NCBI RefSeq assembly: GCF_005239225.2
Contig: NC_133284.1
Span: forward strand, 54,257,416 to 54,321,415
DNA length: 64,000 nucleotides
Direction: 5' to 3'
Source: Populus alba
Taxonomy: Eukaryota; Streptophyta; Magnoliopsida; Malpighiales; Salicaceae
Positions within the stretch are counted from its first letter, which is position 1; every line of letters starts with the position of its first letter. Positions 1 through 19,280 of this stretch are shown in pieces. The notes beneath the pieces were generated by a model. The model had not been told where the DNA came from and did no database searches. It was given only the letters and a program-made list of their open reading frames with translations. The translations under genes were made by a program, and so were the position numbers.

Positions 1-2296
1 ATAATTAAATAGATTAATTAAAAAAGACAGAAAAAAAATCAACAAAAAGGAAAAAACTAATGAAGAAATTGAATTAATTGGGTTAACCCTTTAAACCAGG
101 TTATCCCGTAAAATCTGGGATTTGCATCATGAAAGTTTGATAACTAAATAGAAAAAAAAATAACGGGTTCACCCAGAATTAACCGGGTTAACCCATCAAA
201 TCAAGTTAACCTGTCAAGCCTAGGATATGTGTCATGAAAGTATGAAAGTTTGATAATTAAATAGAAAGAAAATTAACTTTAATAAACTAAACTAAATGAA
301 AAAAATAATTCGTCAAATCAGGTTAACCTATCAAACCCGAGATTCGTATCATGAAAATATGATAATTAAATAAAAAAATTTTAACATTAACAAACTAAAT
401 CAAACAAAAAAATTCATTAAAAAAAATTAGAAAGAAAAAAACAGTTATATAATATAATATAATATAATAATAATTATAATGAAAAAACGTGGAGAAAGCT
501 AAAGCTAAAGCTAAAATTTCAACTAACTTAATATTAAAAAAATAAATTTAACAAAGACAATTTAAAAAATAAACATGTGGAGGAAACACTGCAACCAAAC
601 AAAAATTATGTAAGGGAAACACTGTAGTAATCCATAGTGTTTTTTTAAAAAAAAAACAAAAAGCTACAAAGCTAAGTTCTCAACCAGCTTAATATATAAA
701 AAAAAAACCGACAAAGACTATTTAAAAAAAAAGAGTCAATTTTGGGTAAAAGAAATGAAAAAGAAATGTAAAAAAGAGGAAACAAAAGCGGCAAAAAAAC
801 ACGTAGGGAAAGCTACAATGTTTTAAAGAAAAAGATAAAAAAAACTAAATTTTCAACCAGCTCAATAGTAAAAAATTAAAATAAAAAAAAATAATTCTAA
901 AAAAAACAAAACAAAAAAAATAAAATATGTAAAAAATGACAATTTTGAAAAAAAGAAAAACAACATGTGGGAAAAGCTAAACCTAGATTAGCAGCCAGCT
1001 CAATATTGAAAAAATAAATTTCATAAAGATAATTTTTAAAAAAAAATATATGGATAAACACTGCAGCAAAACAAAGACTATGTAGGGGGAAACACTGTAG
1101 TAATCAATATTGTTTTTTTTTTTAAAAAAAAAATACAAAGCTAAATTCTCAACCAACTTAATATAAAAAAAAAAAATCTAAAAAGATCATTTGGCAAAAA
1201 AAAGAAAACAATGTATGAGAATATTATAGCAATCCACAATGTTTTAAAGAAAAAAAACTACATAGTTAAATTTTCAACCAGCTCAATATTTTAAAAAAAT
1301 TAGCAAAGATAAATTTTGAAATAAAAAAAAAAAAAAAAGAAGAAGAAATCAATTTTGGGGGAAAAAAAAAAAGAACATGTAAAAAAAACAAAAAAAAAAA
1401 CCTGCTAAAAAAAAAGAAACAAAAAAAACCTGAAAAAACCTGCTAAAAAAAAAAATACTAGACCCAATAGCCTTGTATCCGGATCTGGCTGCAAGGTCAT
1501 GTTATAAAAGTGTGCTAATTAAATAAATTAATTAAAAAGAAAAAAAACCAATAGAAAGAAAAAAGCTAATGAAGAAAAAGAGAAAAAATCTGAATTAACT
1601 GGGTTAACCCGTCAAACCTTGGATTCATGTCGTGAAAGTTTGATGACTAAATAGAAAAAACAATTGACGGGTTAACCCAGAATTAACCGAACTAACTTGT
1701 TAAACCAGGTTACCTATCAAACCTAGGATCCATGTCTTGAAAGTCTGATAACTAAATAGCAAACAAATTGAACATTAACAACTTAAACTAAACGAAAAAA
1801 ATAATTAAAAATAATAAAAAAAAAAAACAAAAACAAAACAAAAGACATAAGCATGTTACTAATGAGGAAAAAAAAATCTGAATCAACTGAGTTAACCCTT
1901 CAAATCAGGTTAACCCGTCAAACCTGAGATTCGTGTCATGAAAGTTTGATAACTAAATAGGAAAAAAAATCGATGGGCTAAACGAAAAAAAATTAACAAA
2001 CTAAACTAAACGAAAAAATTTGATTAAAAAGGAAAAAACAAAAAAAAAATTAGGTTAACTCGTCAAACCAAATTAACCCATCAAATCCGAGATTTGTGTC
2101 ATGAAAGTATGATAACTAAATAAAAAAAAATTCCACATTAACAAACTAAATTAAATTAAAATAAATTCATTAAAAGAAAAAAAACACAAAGAAAAAACTA
2201 AAAAAAAAAAACCCATAGGCATAAAAAAAAAACTATCATTTGAAAAAAACAAAAAAAAAATGAAAACAAAAACGCTATTAATAATAGAATAAGTAG
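1..2296. repeat. AT-rich degenerate repeat region
   Basis: No gene is visible. Two motif families recur. One reads roughly 'gggttaacccgtcaaacc' followed by 'tcatgaaagtttgataac' and appears near 80-260, 310-380, 1600-1760, 1870-1960 and 2045-2120. The other contains 'caaccagctcaatatt' and an 'acactgtagtaatcca' segment and appears near 520-640, 670-700, 850-870, 980-1110, 1145-1240 and 1270-1300. Long A tracts separate them. The second family is the same monomer that forms the array at 6060-7740. Boundaries are approximate, and no transposon protein is seen. Confidence 0.6.
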
Positions 2297-2333
2297 AAGG
2301 TGTGGGGAAGCTGCAGTAGTTTCCCCACGCCTT
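2297..2333. repeat. GC-rich hairpin at the end of the repeat region
   Basis: Arm AAGGTGTGGGGAA (2297-2309) pairs with TTCCCCACGCCTT (2321-2333), giving 13 pairs with one G-T pair and an 11-nt loop. It is the most GC-rich patch of the first 2.7 kb and is followed by 'ttagtat'. A hairpin a few bases before a C/TTAG end resembles a Helitron 3' terminus, but that reading is an inference. Confidence 0.5.
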
Positions 2334-2562
2334 TTAGTATATTACTTAATATATTTAGTATATTACTTAATATATATATTGGTTATTAATCATTTTCAGA
2401 GTTCACTATATAAATACTAAATGAATATTTTATTTTTTTTCAATGTAGGATTTGAAGCCCTTTAATATATATATATTCTATGTTCACAATAAAAAAAATT
2501 ATGTTTTTCTAACATGGAATAAAAAAAACCTTTTTAATTTAAATACTTTAACTTAAAAGGAT

Positions 2563-3232
2563 AATATAGTAACATAGTACCTTTTAAATGTAGGATAAAA
2601 AAACTTTTTGGTATAATCTTTTAAATTTTATTATTTATAAAATGTATAGCATATATTCACTTGGATTGTTTCTTAGTTTTTTCATATGAAATATTAAAAT
2701 CTCAAATATATTTTTTTAAATTTTTTAGGGTTGATTCGAGTTATTCCGGGTCAACCCGTGTAACTCAAGACCCGACTACTTAATCAAGTCAACCCCCGAA
2801 TTGATTCCGAGAAGTATGTTGTGCCATGCCCCATGTTTCTAACTCAAGGAGACATTATTAGGCGTGTCACTATTACATTTTGCTGTCTTTCAGGAATATA
2901 GTAACATAGTACCTTTTAAATGCAGGATAAAAAACTTTTTGGTATAATCTTTTAAATTTTATTATTTATAACATGTATAACATATATTCAGATGGATTAT
3001 TTCTTAGTTTTTTCATATAAAATATTAAAATCTCAAATATTTTTTTAAAATTTTTTAGGGTTGATTCGAGTTATTCCGGGTTAACCCGTGTAACTCAAGA
3101 CCCGACTACTTAATCAAGTCAACCCCCGAATTGATTCCGAGAAGTATGGTTGTGTCATGCCCCATGTTTCTAACTCAAGGAGACATTATTAGGCGTGTCA
3201 CTATTACATTTTGCTGTCTTTCAGGAATATAG
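2563..3232. repeat. Tandem duplication, two units of about 332 bp
   Basis: Unit 1 starts at 'aatatagtaacatagtacc' (2563) and unit 2 at the same string (2895). Both run through 'ttgattcgagttattccggg', 'taactcaagacccgactac' and 'ggagacattattaggcgtg' to 'tgctgtctttcaggaatata'. Only a few substitutions and one- or two-base indels separate them by eye, so the duplication looks recent. No reading frame is evident. Confidence 0.9.
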
Positions 3233-5863
3233 AATCCTTTACGAAAATAATATTTGAATCTTATGTTCTTGTAAAAGGGAGATATATCATTTTCAATATA
3301 TTAAATAGTTCCTTGTACCTCGAGACTTTTATGAAATGAATTTGATTAAAAAACACGTGTAGGTGTAAATACTCAGGATCCGTTTATTTAGTTTTAGTTT
3401 TTATCTTTGCCGTCTAAAAAATATAGTTAGGTGTTTTCTAATATATCAACTATATTTTATATTATAAATCCTATTAAAAAATTGAGTTTAAAACGTAGTT
3501 CTTGTGAAGTAGTTTTTATATGTTTTTTTAACTAAGCTTTGTAAAACTCTGTTTGTTTGTGTGTTTTAAAAGCATTTTTTTTAAAAAAATTTAATTTTTT
3601 TTTATTTACTTCAAATTAATTTTTTATATATTTTTTCAAATCATTTAGTTGTGCTGATATCAAAAATAATTTTTAAAAAAATAAAAAAATTATTTTAATG
3701 CATTTTCCAAGTAAAAAACACTTTTAAAAAACAACTACAATCAACTATTTTATACTTGTTTTTTGCTGTACATAAATCCCAACCATAATTTTTAACAAAC
3801 ACGTATCTAAATCCACCTAACTTCGCATAACCATACTTTTTTTTAAAACTTATTATTATTTTTTAATTATAATCACAAAAATTACTTAAAAAACAAACTC
3901 ACTCTAAGAGGTTATATTAACATTTAGGAGATGTATTTTTTTCCTTAATTACTATAAATTTTTTAATCAAATAATAAAACAATTTAGTGTGTGAAGACAA
4001 CAAAATGTATTAAATTGTGCATCTTAATTTCTAGATATATTTTTTTTACACGATACGACCACTGCATGAAACACACACCCAATGCAATCAAAAGATTTTC
4101 AACTAATCAAGTCACATTCTAAATATAAATTAATACAGGGCCATTTTCCCTTCCGTATTGGTCCTTGTAGGGGCAATTACAAGTTAACTAAATGATTGAA
4201 TTGTGATATCTCATGGAAACCATATCGAAACAAATTATGAGTTTTAATTCTCAATCAACCCATTATTGATGGATGAAATTAAAAAAAAATAAAAAAGAAC
4301 ATAAAAACAACCCAAGCTAATCTGTCATACCTATGAGCCAGGTCATCAGATCAAAATAACATCATAAATTTTATTTTTTTTAAAATGACTTGATTTAACT
4401 TGGTATAACCTACCAAATCTGCTACTTTGGTCATGAGACTAGGATTGCCCCATAAAGAGCAAATCAAAATAAATCATGAAAACTCGATTTTTATCGCCCT
4501 TGTTGTACCAGTAGTGAGCAAAGAAATTTATAAAAATTCTAATTAAAAACAATAATAGAGAAATTGAGTTAAGCAACCCAGGTTAACCAATTAAGCATTG
4601 TTATTAGATCATAAGGCTAGGTAAACTCGAGGTTGCGTGATAAACATGAAAAAACCTCAATAGATCATTGTTTTGTAACCCAACATGACTTGATAGTTTG
4701 GCAAGTGACACGAGTGATCCAGGGCTTAATTCGGCCCATGTCTTAACAAAAATATGGCAGAATTGACCTAGTATGATCTTGTCAAAAAACCAGGTCGATT
4801 CATAACCCAATTAGCCTTGGGAAAACTCAGTCAAGACCTGTGGACCTTCTTCTTCTTCTTCTTCTCTTTTTTTTTTTTTCAAAATAATATCATTTTTACA
4901 TTTATATATATATATATATATAAATAGGTTGAACCTAGGTTAATCTACCTGACCTATGACTCAAGACTTCCCTGAGGTTGGTCCCTGAGTTGGGTTTAAA
5001 AACCACGTGATAAATAACTTTTAAAACTCATGCCACATGACATTAAACTGGAAGCACCATGCGTTAAAAACCTGAGAAGTTTGACCCTTAACAAATTAAA
5101 CGTTGAATGATGAAATCATCCAAAAAAATCAATTACATGAAAGTATCTCAAATAAAACATAACAATTAAAATAATGAAAGTGAAAATTAAAACTAAAAAT
5201 AAATTAGAGTGCAAGAACAATTCTTTGATTGGATGGTTAAATTGAAAAAATAAATAAATAAAAAAGGACAAAAAAAAAATCAAAAGAATTATGAGCAAAT
5301 TAGAAGAAACAAAAAACATAAACTTAGATTGAATGATGTAATTGAAAACTACCAAAAACCTCGACAAAAGGGTAGGGAGATAATTGAAATTAAAAGAAGA
5401 AATACCAAATTGAAAAAAAATTAATTATGTATGATAAATTAGAATTGAGGATTAAATTGAAAATAAATAAAATTGTAACAAATGAACCAAGCTCAAAAAC
5501 TAAAAATATAAGGACTTTAGTTGAAATACTAAGAATAAAAAAGACCAACTTGTATTTTTCTGGATAGAAGAAAGAAATAAAAGGTCAACTGACAAGAAAC
5601 TATCTAACATTCGTCAATAGGTATTGCATTAGAAGGAAGAGGATGTGACAACGTATCTAATGACATGGAAAAATTGCATTTTATATCACTAGAAGGAGCC
5701 GCACACACTACTCAAAGTGTTCAAGAACATCTAATGAGAACAACTTTTTTAAATTAAATTAATATGATATATATATGACCTTGATCACCATGAAAATCAC
5801 CATAAAAACCAATATAAAAAGACCCTATAGTTTAATTTTCTTGAATTTTACCACTACAACACT

Positions 5864-5895
<32 letters not shown>

Positions 5896-6059
5896 GAGAT
5901 GACATGCCCGCGCGGTACCGCAGGCTTATAAAACAAATGCACTTGATAGTGTTATAACTGTGAACCAACGCTAGATAAGTAATAAAAATTAAAGGTATGA
6001 TGGAGCAAATATTTCATGGAGGGAAAAAAAGTTGTGTTGGTGATCAAAAACTTGGAGAC
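3233..6059. other. Gene-free AT-rich stretch with dispersed repeats and microsatellites
   Basis: No coding region is supported. A dispersed repeat lies at about 3545-3760, with relatives near 45140-45300, 59210-59430 and 61815-61990. The 4300-4810 part contains 'aacccaggttaacc'-type motifs like those of 1-2290. Simple sequences are a TTC run (4846-4863), a TA run (4902-4922) and a CA run (about 5873-5896). The short open frames here are low-complexity and lack family signatures. Confidence 0.5.
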
Positions 6060-7585
6060 TGAACAAAATAATTTGTAACAATCTATAGTGTTTTGTGAGA
6101 AAAGATACAGTGCTTTCGCCACATGATTTAGCTTTTTAGTTAATAAAAAGAAAAATAAAATTACAAAGCTAAATTCTCTACCAACTTAATATTAAAAAAA
6201 AACCAACAAAGATAATTTTGGAAGGAAAAAAACCCATGAGAAAAAAATATTGTAGCAATTGATAATGTTCTGTGAGGAAAACTATAGCACTTTTCCCAAT
6301 AAAAATAAAATAAAAAACCATTTAGAGAAATATTGTAACAATTCACAGTGTTTTGTAAAAAAAAACTACAACGCTTTCTTCATATGATTTAGCTTTATTG
6401 TAATTATAATTTTTAACCAACTCAATATTAAAAAAAAAATCAACAAAGATAATTTTGGAAAAAATCATAAAAAAATCACATGGAAAAACACTGCAACAAT
6501 TCACAGTGTTTTAAAGAAAAAAAAATTACAAAGCTAAATTCTTAATCAGCTCAATATGTTTTTTTTTTTAAAAATCGATAGAGACAATTTTAGAAAAAAA
6601 AAAAACAAAATAAACACCAAAAAAAGAGAAAAAAATCATGTTGGAAACATTGAGCAATTCACAGTGTTTTGTGATAAAAGCTACAGTGGTTCACCACATG
6701 ATTTAGCCTTATTTGTAATGACTTATAATTATAATTCACAAAGAAATCAATATTCAAAAAAATAAAATTGAAAAGGATAATTTGAAAAAAATTATAACAA
6801 AAAAAACTATGCGGAGAGATACTGTAGCAATCCACAATGTTTTATGAGCAAAACTACAATACTTTCCTCACATGATTAAGCTTTATTACAAAGTTAAATT
6901 CTAACCAACTCAATATAAAATAAAATAAAATCGACAAAGATAGTTTTGAAAAAAAATATTACAAAAAAAGAAAACACAAAAGAAACTGGAAAAAAACCAT
7001 GTGAGGAAAAACTGTATCAATCCATAATGTTTTGTGAGGAAAAACTTGAATTTACTTGTAATTGCAATTCTTAACCAGTTTAATATTTAAAAAATAAAGT
7101 TGACAAAGATAATTTTAGGGAAAAACATAACAAAAATAGGAAAAAACCATGTGAGAAAAAATACTGTAGGAATCAACAGTAATTTTCGAGGAAAGTTACA
7201 GTGCTTACCTCACATATTGTAACTGTAATTTTTAACTAGCTTCATATTAAAAAAAAATAAATAAAAAAAGATAATTTGGAGAAAATCATAAAAAAAAACC
7301 ATGCGGAGAAACATTGTAACCATCAACAATATTTTTTTTTAAAAAAATATTACAAAACTAAACTCTCAATCAGCTTAATATTAAAAAAAAATCGACAAAT
7401 ATAATTTTAAAAAATAAATAAATAAAATAGAAAAACTATATGGAAAAACATCGCAACAATCCACAGTATTTTAAAGAAAAAAATTACAAAGCAAAAATTT
7501 TAACCAAGTCAATATTTAAAAAGTAAAATCAACAAAAATAATTTTGGAAAAAAAATAAAAAAGTTGAAAAAAAAAAGTAAATTTG

Positions 7586-7619
<34 letters not shown>

Positions 7620-7738
7620 AAAAGTTGAAAAAAAGAGAGGAAAAGCATCGTGGATTACTGAAAGCACTGTGGATTACTGTTGTAATCCACAGTGCTTTGT
7701 GTGTGGGGAATAGTTATTCCCCTACATCATTTAGAGTT

Positions 7739-7740
<2 letters not shown>
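6060..7740. repeat. Degenerate tandem array, monomer about 140-190 bp
   Basis: About eleven copies of a segment of the form 'caatccacagtgttttgtga' occur near 6078, 6253, 6338, 6494, 6650, 6825, 7016, 7168, 7319, 7455 and 7680. Between them repeat 'acatgatttagctttattg', 'accaactcaatatt' and 'gacaaagataattttgg' blocks. Spacing is mostly 135-190 bp, with occasional shorter or longer steps. The array ends in two adjacent hairpins and a TA microsatellite. It shares its monomer with 1-2290 and with an inverted copy at 32515-32745. Confidence 0.7.
7661..7722. repeat. Two adjacent perfect hairpins closing the array
   Basis: AAAGCACTGTGGATTAC (7661-7677) is a perfect inverted repeat of 7682-7698, with a 4-nt loop. 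Directly after it GGGGAATA (7705-7712) pairs with TATTCCCC (7715-7722) across 2 nt. 'tacatcatttag' follows. The arrangement matches the hairpin at 2297-2333 that ends the other repeat block. Confidence 0.8.

Positions 7741-7741
<1 letters not shown>

Positions 7742-7798
<57 letters not shown>
7742..7798. repeat. TA microsatellite
   Basis: Uninterrupted TA dinucleotides over about 55 bp directly follow the hairpin-ended array. Comparable TA runs occur at 9748-9778, 37742-37798, 44958-44988, 48465-48494 and 59659-59708. Confidence 0.95.
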
Positions 7799-7802
<4 letters not shown>

Positions 7803-9740
7803 TTTTTTTTTTAATTCGTTTGAAAACATTGTCTAACAGGACAAGTTATATTTGGATTTGAGTGTTTCTCCTTCCATATCCAAAAACATCTTGATCCCCC
7901 TCACTTTTTGAATCGGTCAGCTTTATCTTTAATTAACCACAATAAAATATTTTTAAACGTGTTTTGTTTTGAATTTTGTGAATTTTTAATACCAATTGCA
8001 AATGCCTTGGATAATTTTGAATTTTTAAGGAAACTGGGTACATGTTATATAAAACAATAAAATATTTTTCTTAATTAAAAACTTGTTTAATAACACTATA
8101 TTTTTTACTATGGATTTGTTGCATTTTTTTTTCTCTTTTGTCTTGGATTTTTTCTATTTTAACTAAAAAGAAAGCTAACTGTGTTTATCAAGTTAATTAC
8201 ATAAAGATAAATGCAATGACAAAGTCAAAAAAATTAATATAGAAGCGTGTTCTTGAAAAGAGATTTAATCTCACTTGACATGCAAACTGACATGAGAATT
8301 TCTTTATTTTGACGAGTATATTCTTAAGAAATATCCCAAAAGTAAAATTAATTTATGAAAAGTTATTATAAAAATATAAACAACAAAAAAATGACATGGA
8401 AGGAATATTATTGTAGCAAATTTGCATATAAGTTACGACTGAATCGTTTTTCAAATGATTTTAAAGATATATATATTAACTTGATATATTTAAAATAATT
8501 TTTTCTCTAAATTTTGAATAAAAAATCAAGAAAATCATTATAGCTACCAAAGGAATCCCTCAAAGTTAATTATATACAAAACAAATTCAAGAAAATTCAT
8601 GTATGCTCACTCAATTATTTAGATTTGGAGATTTATTAATGGAATCCATTCATTTAACAAGTAAGATTTGTTTCTTAAAAAATAATATTAGAAAGTATAT
8701 TTCTATAAAACTAATAATATTATTTGATTTATTAATATGTTAAAAAAGAAACAGACCAAAAGGAAAACAAAACGGAAAGTTGTCATAAATAAATAAATAA
8801 ATGAGGAAAGGCAAATCTCATCATTGCAAAAATATAAATCTCCATCGAACTTTTTTTACTAGAAAGATTCGACGCCTACGTGGATCCCCCTCCTCATTCT
8901 AATCCAGCACCACCAACTTTTCAAAATATGAATGACAGGTGGCGGTGGTTGGTGCGGTGGAGCAGTCCCTTTGCACTTCCTTCCATCACTTTTTTATACG
9001 CAACTCAACTATTTTTTTTTAAAATTTTAAAATTAATGAACATATAAATTTAAATTTATGAAATTTATAAGAATCCAATAACTTGTTTTTTATCACCGGT
9101 AATAGAATTGCCCTCTTACAGTGTCATATTATTTTATTGATATTTTTTAGTAATGATTTATTTTTATGTTTAAAAAACTTTGTTTGAATATATTTTTAAT
9201 TAAAAAATATTTTTTAAAAATACCTAGCACCACAATACTAAAAATTAATAATATTTACTTTCATTTACATGCTTAATAAATATATATATTTTTAAATTCT
9301 ATCTTGTTGTATATGAGTTACACTTAGTTAGTATCTTTTAGTACAAAAAAATAAAAATAAAAAAATATTTTTTTTTTATTATGAAGTAGTAACTAAGCGT
9401 TAGCTTAAAACATATAATATGTTTTTTATATGAAAAAAAATTCATTTTTTTTCTTTAATTAAAGGCACAAAAGTCGGGCAGTAATGGGAATTTACAAGAG
9501 TTCTTGTTTTGTCCAAATACTCGAAGCAATTTCCAATAAGAAAACAATCTTGTGCATATGATCGATTTACTCGACTCACGGCCTTAATTTTATTTATAGA
9601 ATAAATAATAATTAAATATATAAATACATGGATCTCGGTTGAAATGCTAACAATCCATATTTTTTTAAATAAATGCACACTGATATTATGGGAGTATTTT
9701 TAAGAAGACTTAATCTCAGATAATAAAAAGATGATCTAAG

Positions 9741-9780
<40 letters not shown>

Positions 9781-9949
9781 TAATATTAATTAATTAATTA
9801 AATTATTATTTTCTAGAAAACGAAATATGCTTCTGTGTTATCATTGGATATATATAAAAGGAACAAAAATATATTGTTTTTTTTGTTAAAAATAAAAATA
9901 TCATTTTAATATAATTTTAAAATAATAAACGTACATGTGTATTCATCGT
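7799..9949. other. Intergenic, upstream of the uridine kinase-like gene
   Basis: No gene is supported. The sequence is AT-rich with a TA microsatellite at 9748-9778. A short GC-richer patch at about 8870-8990 has no recognisable frame. The segment just before 9950 may contain the promoter of the kinase gene, but no convincing single TATA box stands out. Confidence 0.4.
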
Positions 9950-10753
9950 CTTCGCCTCTTCCGTATCCATACAGTAATCAAACACCTCGAGGAGTATATT
10001 AGAAGCTTAGGCTTTGGTGCAGGTCTCCCTTCAAAGATACTGAAAAATCAGTTGTGTTTGAATAAGCCATTCAGCCATATTAACACAGAAGCACTTGCTC
10101 CTTCCCCCTCTCCGTCTGCTGCTAAAAACACCACCAGCCTCTTCCTAATAATAATACTGTCTTTAAACAGTTATCTGTTAATTTTCCAAAATAAATATCT
10201 ATATTTTTATAAATCTCTCCCGCTCTCATTGATCTCTAAATTTTAAAGCTTTACACCAGGTACAGTCTTTTTTTTTTTTTTAAATTTTTAATTGATAAAT
10301 TATTTCTTGTTTAATTGATCAAATCTAAAATCTCAAGCTTTTTTTTTTTTTATTAATTGAATTTATTATTTTTGATTGCTTTGTGTGTTCATTAACTGAT
10401 CTCTGTTTTGTGTGGATTAAAAATTGTAAAAAGAGTGACCCTGTGGTGTCACTTTGATGATTAATGTGATGGGGGGTTGATGTTTTTGTGGTATGTAAGG
10501 AAAGGGAGGTAGTAGTGATGCTGACACTTTTGTTGGGATGTTTTCATGATTGTAGTTTTCAGCTTTTTAAGAGCCATGGCTATGGAACTTAGTGATTGTT
10601 GATGAACTAGAGAATGCAATGATTGACTTGGTTGCCCTTTGATGATTTGGAATGAAATATTTTATATTTATGTAGAAAGTGGGATTCTTTCAAGTTATGT
10701 AGTGGGATTAATGGGAAAATTGGTTGAGAATAATGGGTTCTTTTTGTTTGTAG
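9950..10753 (+). other. Probable 5' leader exon and leader intron of the uridine kinase-like gene
   Basis: A CT-rich segment ends in 'acaccag' at 10259, followed by a GT donor at 10260. The next acceptor is 'tttgtttgtag' at 10753, nine bases before the start codon. This fits a non-coding first exon plus an intron of about 494 bp. The transcription start is not determined. Confidence 0.5.
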
Positions 10754-10762
10754 GATTTGCTC

Positions 10763-18248
<7,486 letters not shown>

Positions 18249-19207
18249 AGATATTAAAAGCTGTGCTGATTAATCTGCAAAGAGTTGGAGGCGAGCAGCC
18301 GAACCTGCTGGACTCTTTTATCTGCTGAGTTGTGCTATTTCAGTTTTCAACAAATTTTGACTCAAATTAAACCTATAGTTTCCTCCCTTCATTTTTATTT
18401 TCTTGAAACTTTGAGTCACACAGGGAGGTGTTTGATTCTGTCACCTAGTTCTGTGCAGACGGGTTTCATAGGAAAAAATAAAGAGAGCAAACAATCCATT
18501 ATCAAAAAGTTACTCAGTCATTGCATGGCTTAGAGGAGAGTGATCACAGGCACCTACTTGGAACGTGATAGTGACAGCCTCCCCATGATATATGTATCTA
18601 TGAACCCAGATATTTGATCTCATATATGGTGATACAATTTTATGGTGAACCATTATTTTGGTTCTACTAGAGGTTGAATATCCTTGTTTGATTCTTGCTA
18701 TTATTATGGTGTATGCAAATTTTCTCACCCTAGCTGCATGTTCCCTTTTTTTTTCTTCTACTCTACTATAGGAGGGCATTAATTTATCAAAAAATGAAGC
18801 TGAAATGAATTAGAAGGGACATTGACATTAGTGGTTAGAAATTAGTGGCTGAGACAAATATAGATGTTTGCATCAATATCTTCAAATTTTGGAGGGAGCA
18901 AAGCTGCAGATGAGGCAAGAGCTTTTCCTTTTCCACACGATGCTTTTAGGGTTCTCGAGCTGAGATATAATAAAAAGATATCCACTTGGCAAAGAGAGTG
19001 ATCACTCATTGCTTTATCCAAGGATGATAATCTGTGTTGGGCTAATCTCTTGACACGTGTTGACATTTGTAGGGTGAATTTCTTTTGGTATATTCTATCG
19101 AAGATGATCTATATAGAGTGGTGCTTGTGAAAGTTTGTTTTTGCATTTTCGTCTTGTATCTATTTATCCTTCTTTATCCAATATCCATCCTAGAAAAAGC
19201 TTTAGCC
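18249..19207. other. UKL 3' UTR and aldolase promoter/leader
   Basis: The segment after the UKL stop is ordinary 3' UTR and intergenic sequence. The open frames on the minus strand here lack family signatures. A TATATAG box at 19110-19116 lies about 92 bp upstream of the aldolase start codon, which suggests a transcription start around 19140-19150 and a leader of about 60 nt. Confidence 0.5.
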
Positions 19208-19241
19208 ATGTCGGCCTTTGTTGGAAAGTATGCAGGTATTA

Positions 19242-19280
<39 letters not shown>

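Noticed and set aside
1..7740. Regularly spaced repeats resembling a CRISPR array
   Set aside because: The monomers are degenerate, 135-190 bp apart and AT-rich in a plant-like nuclear sequence; there are no spacers or cas genes.
18510..19066. Two minus-strand frames between the kinase and aldolase genes
   Set aside because: They lie in 3' UTR/promoter sequence and show no domain similarity.
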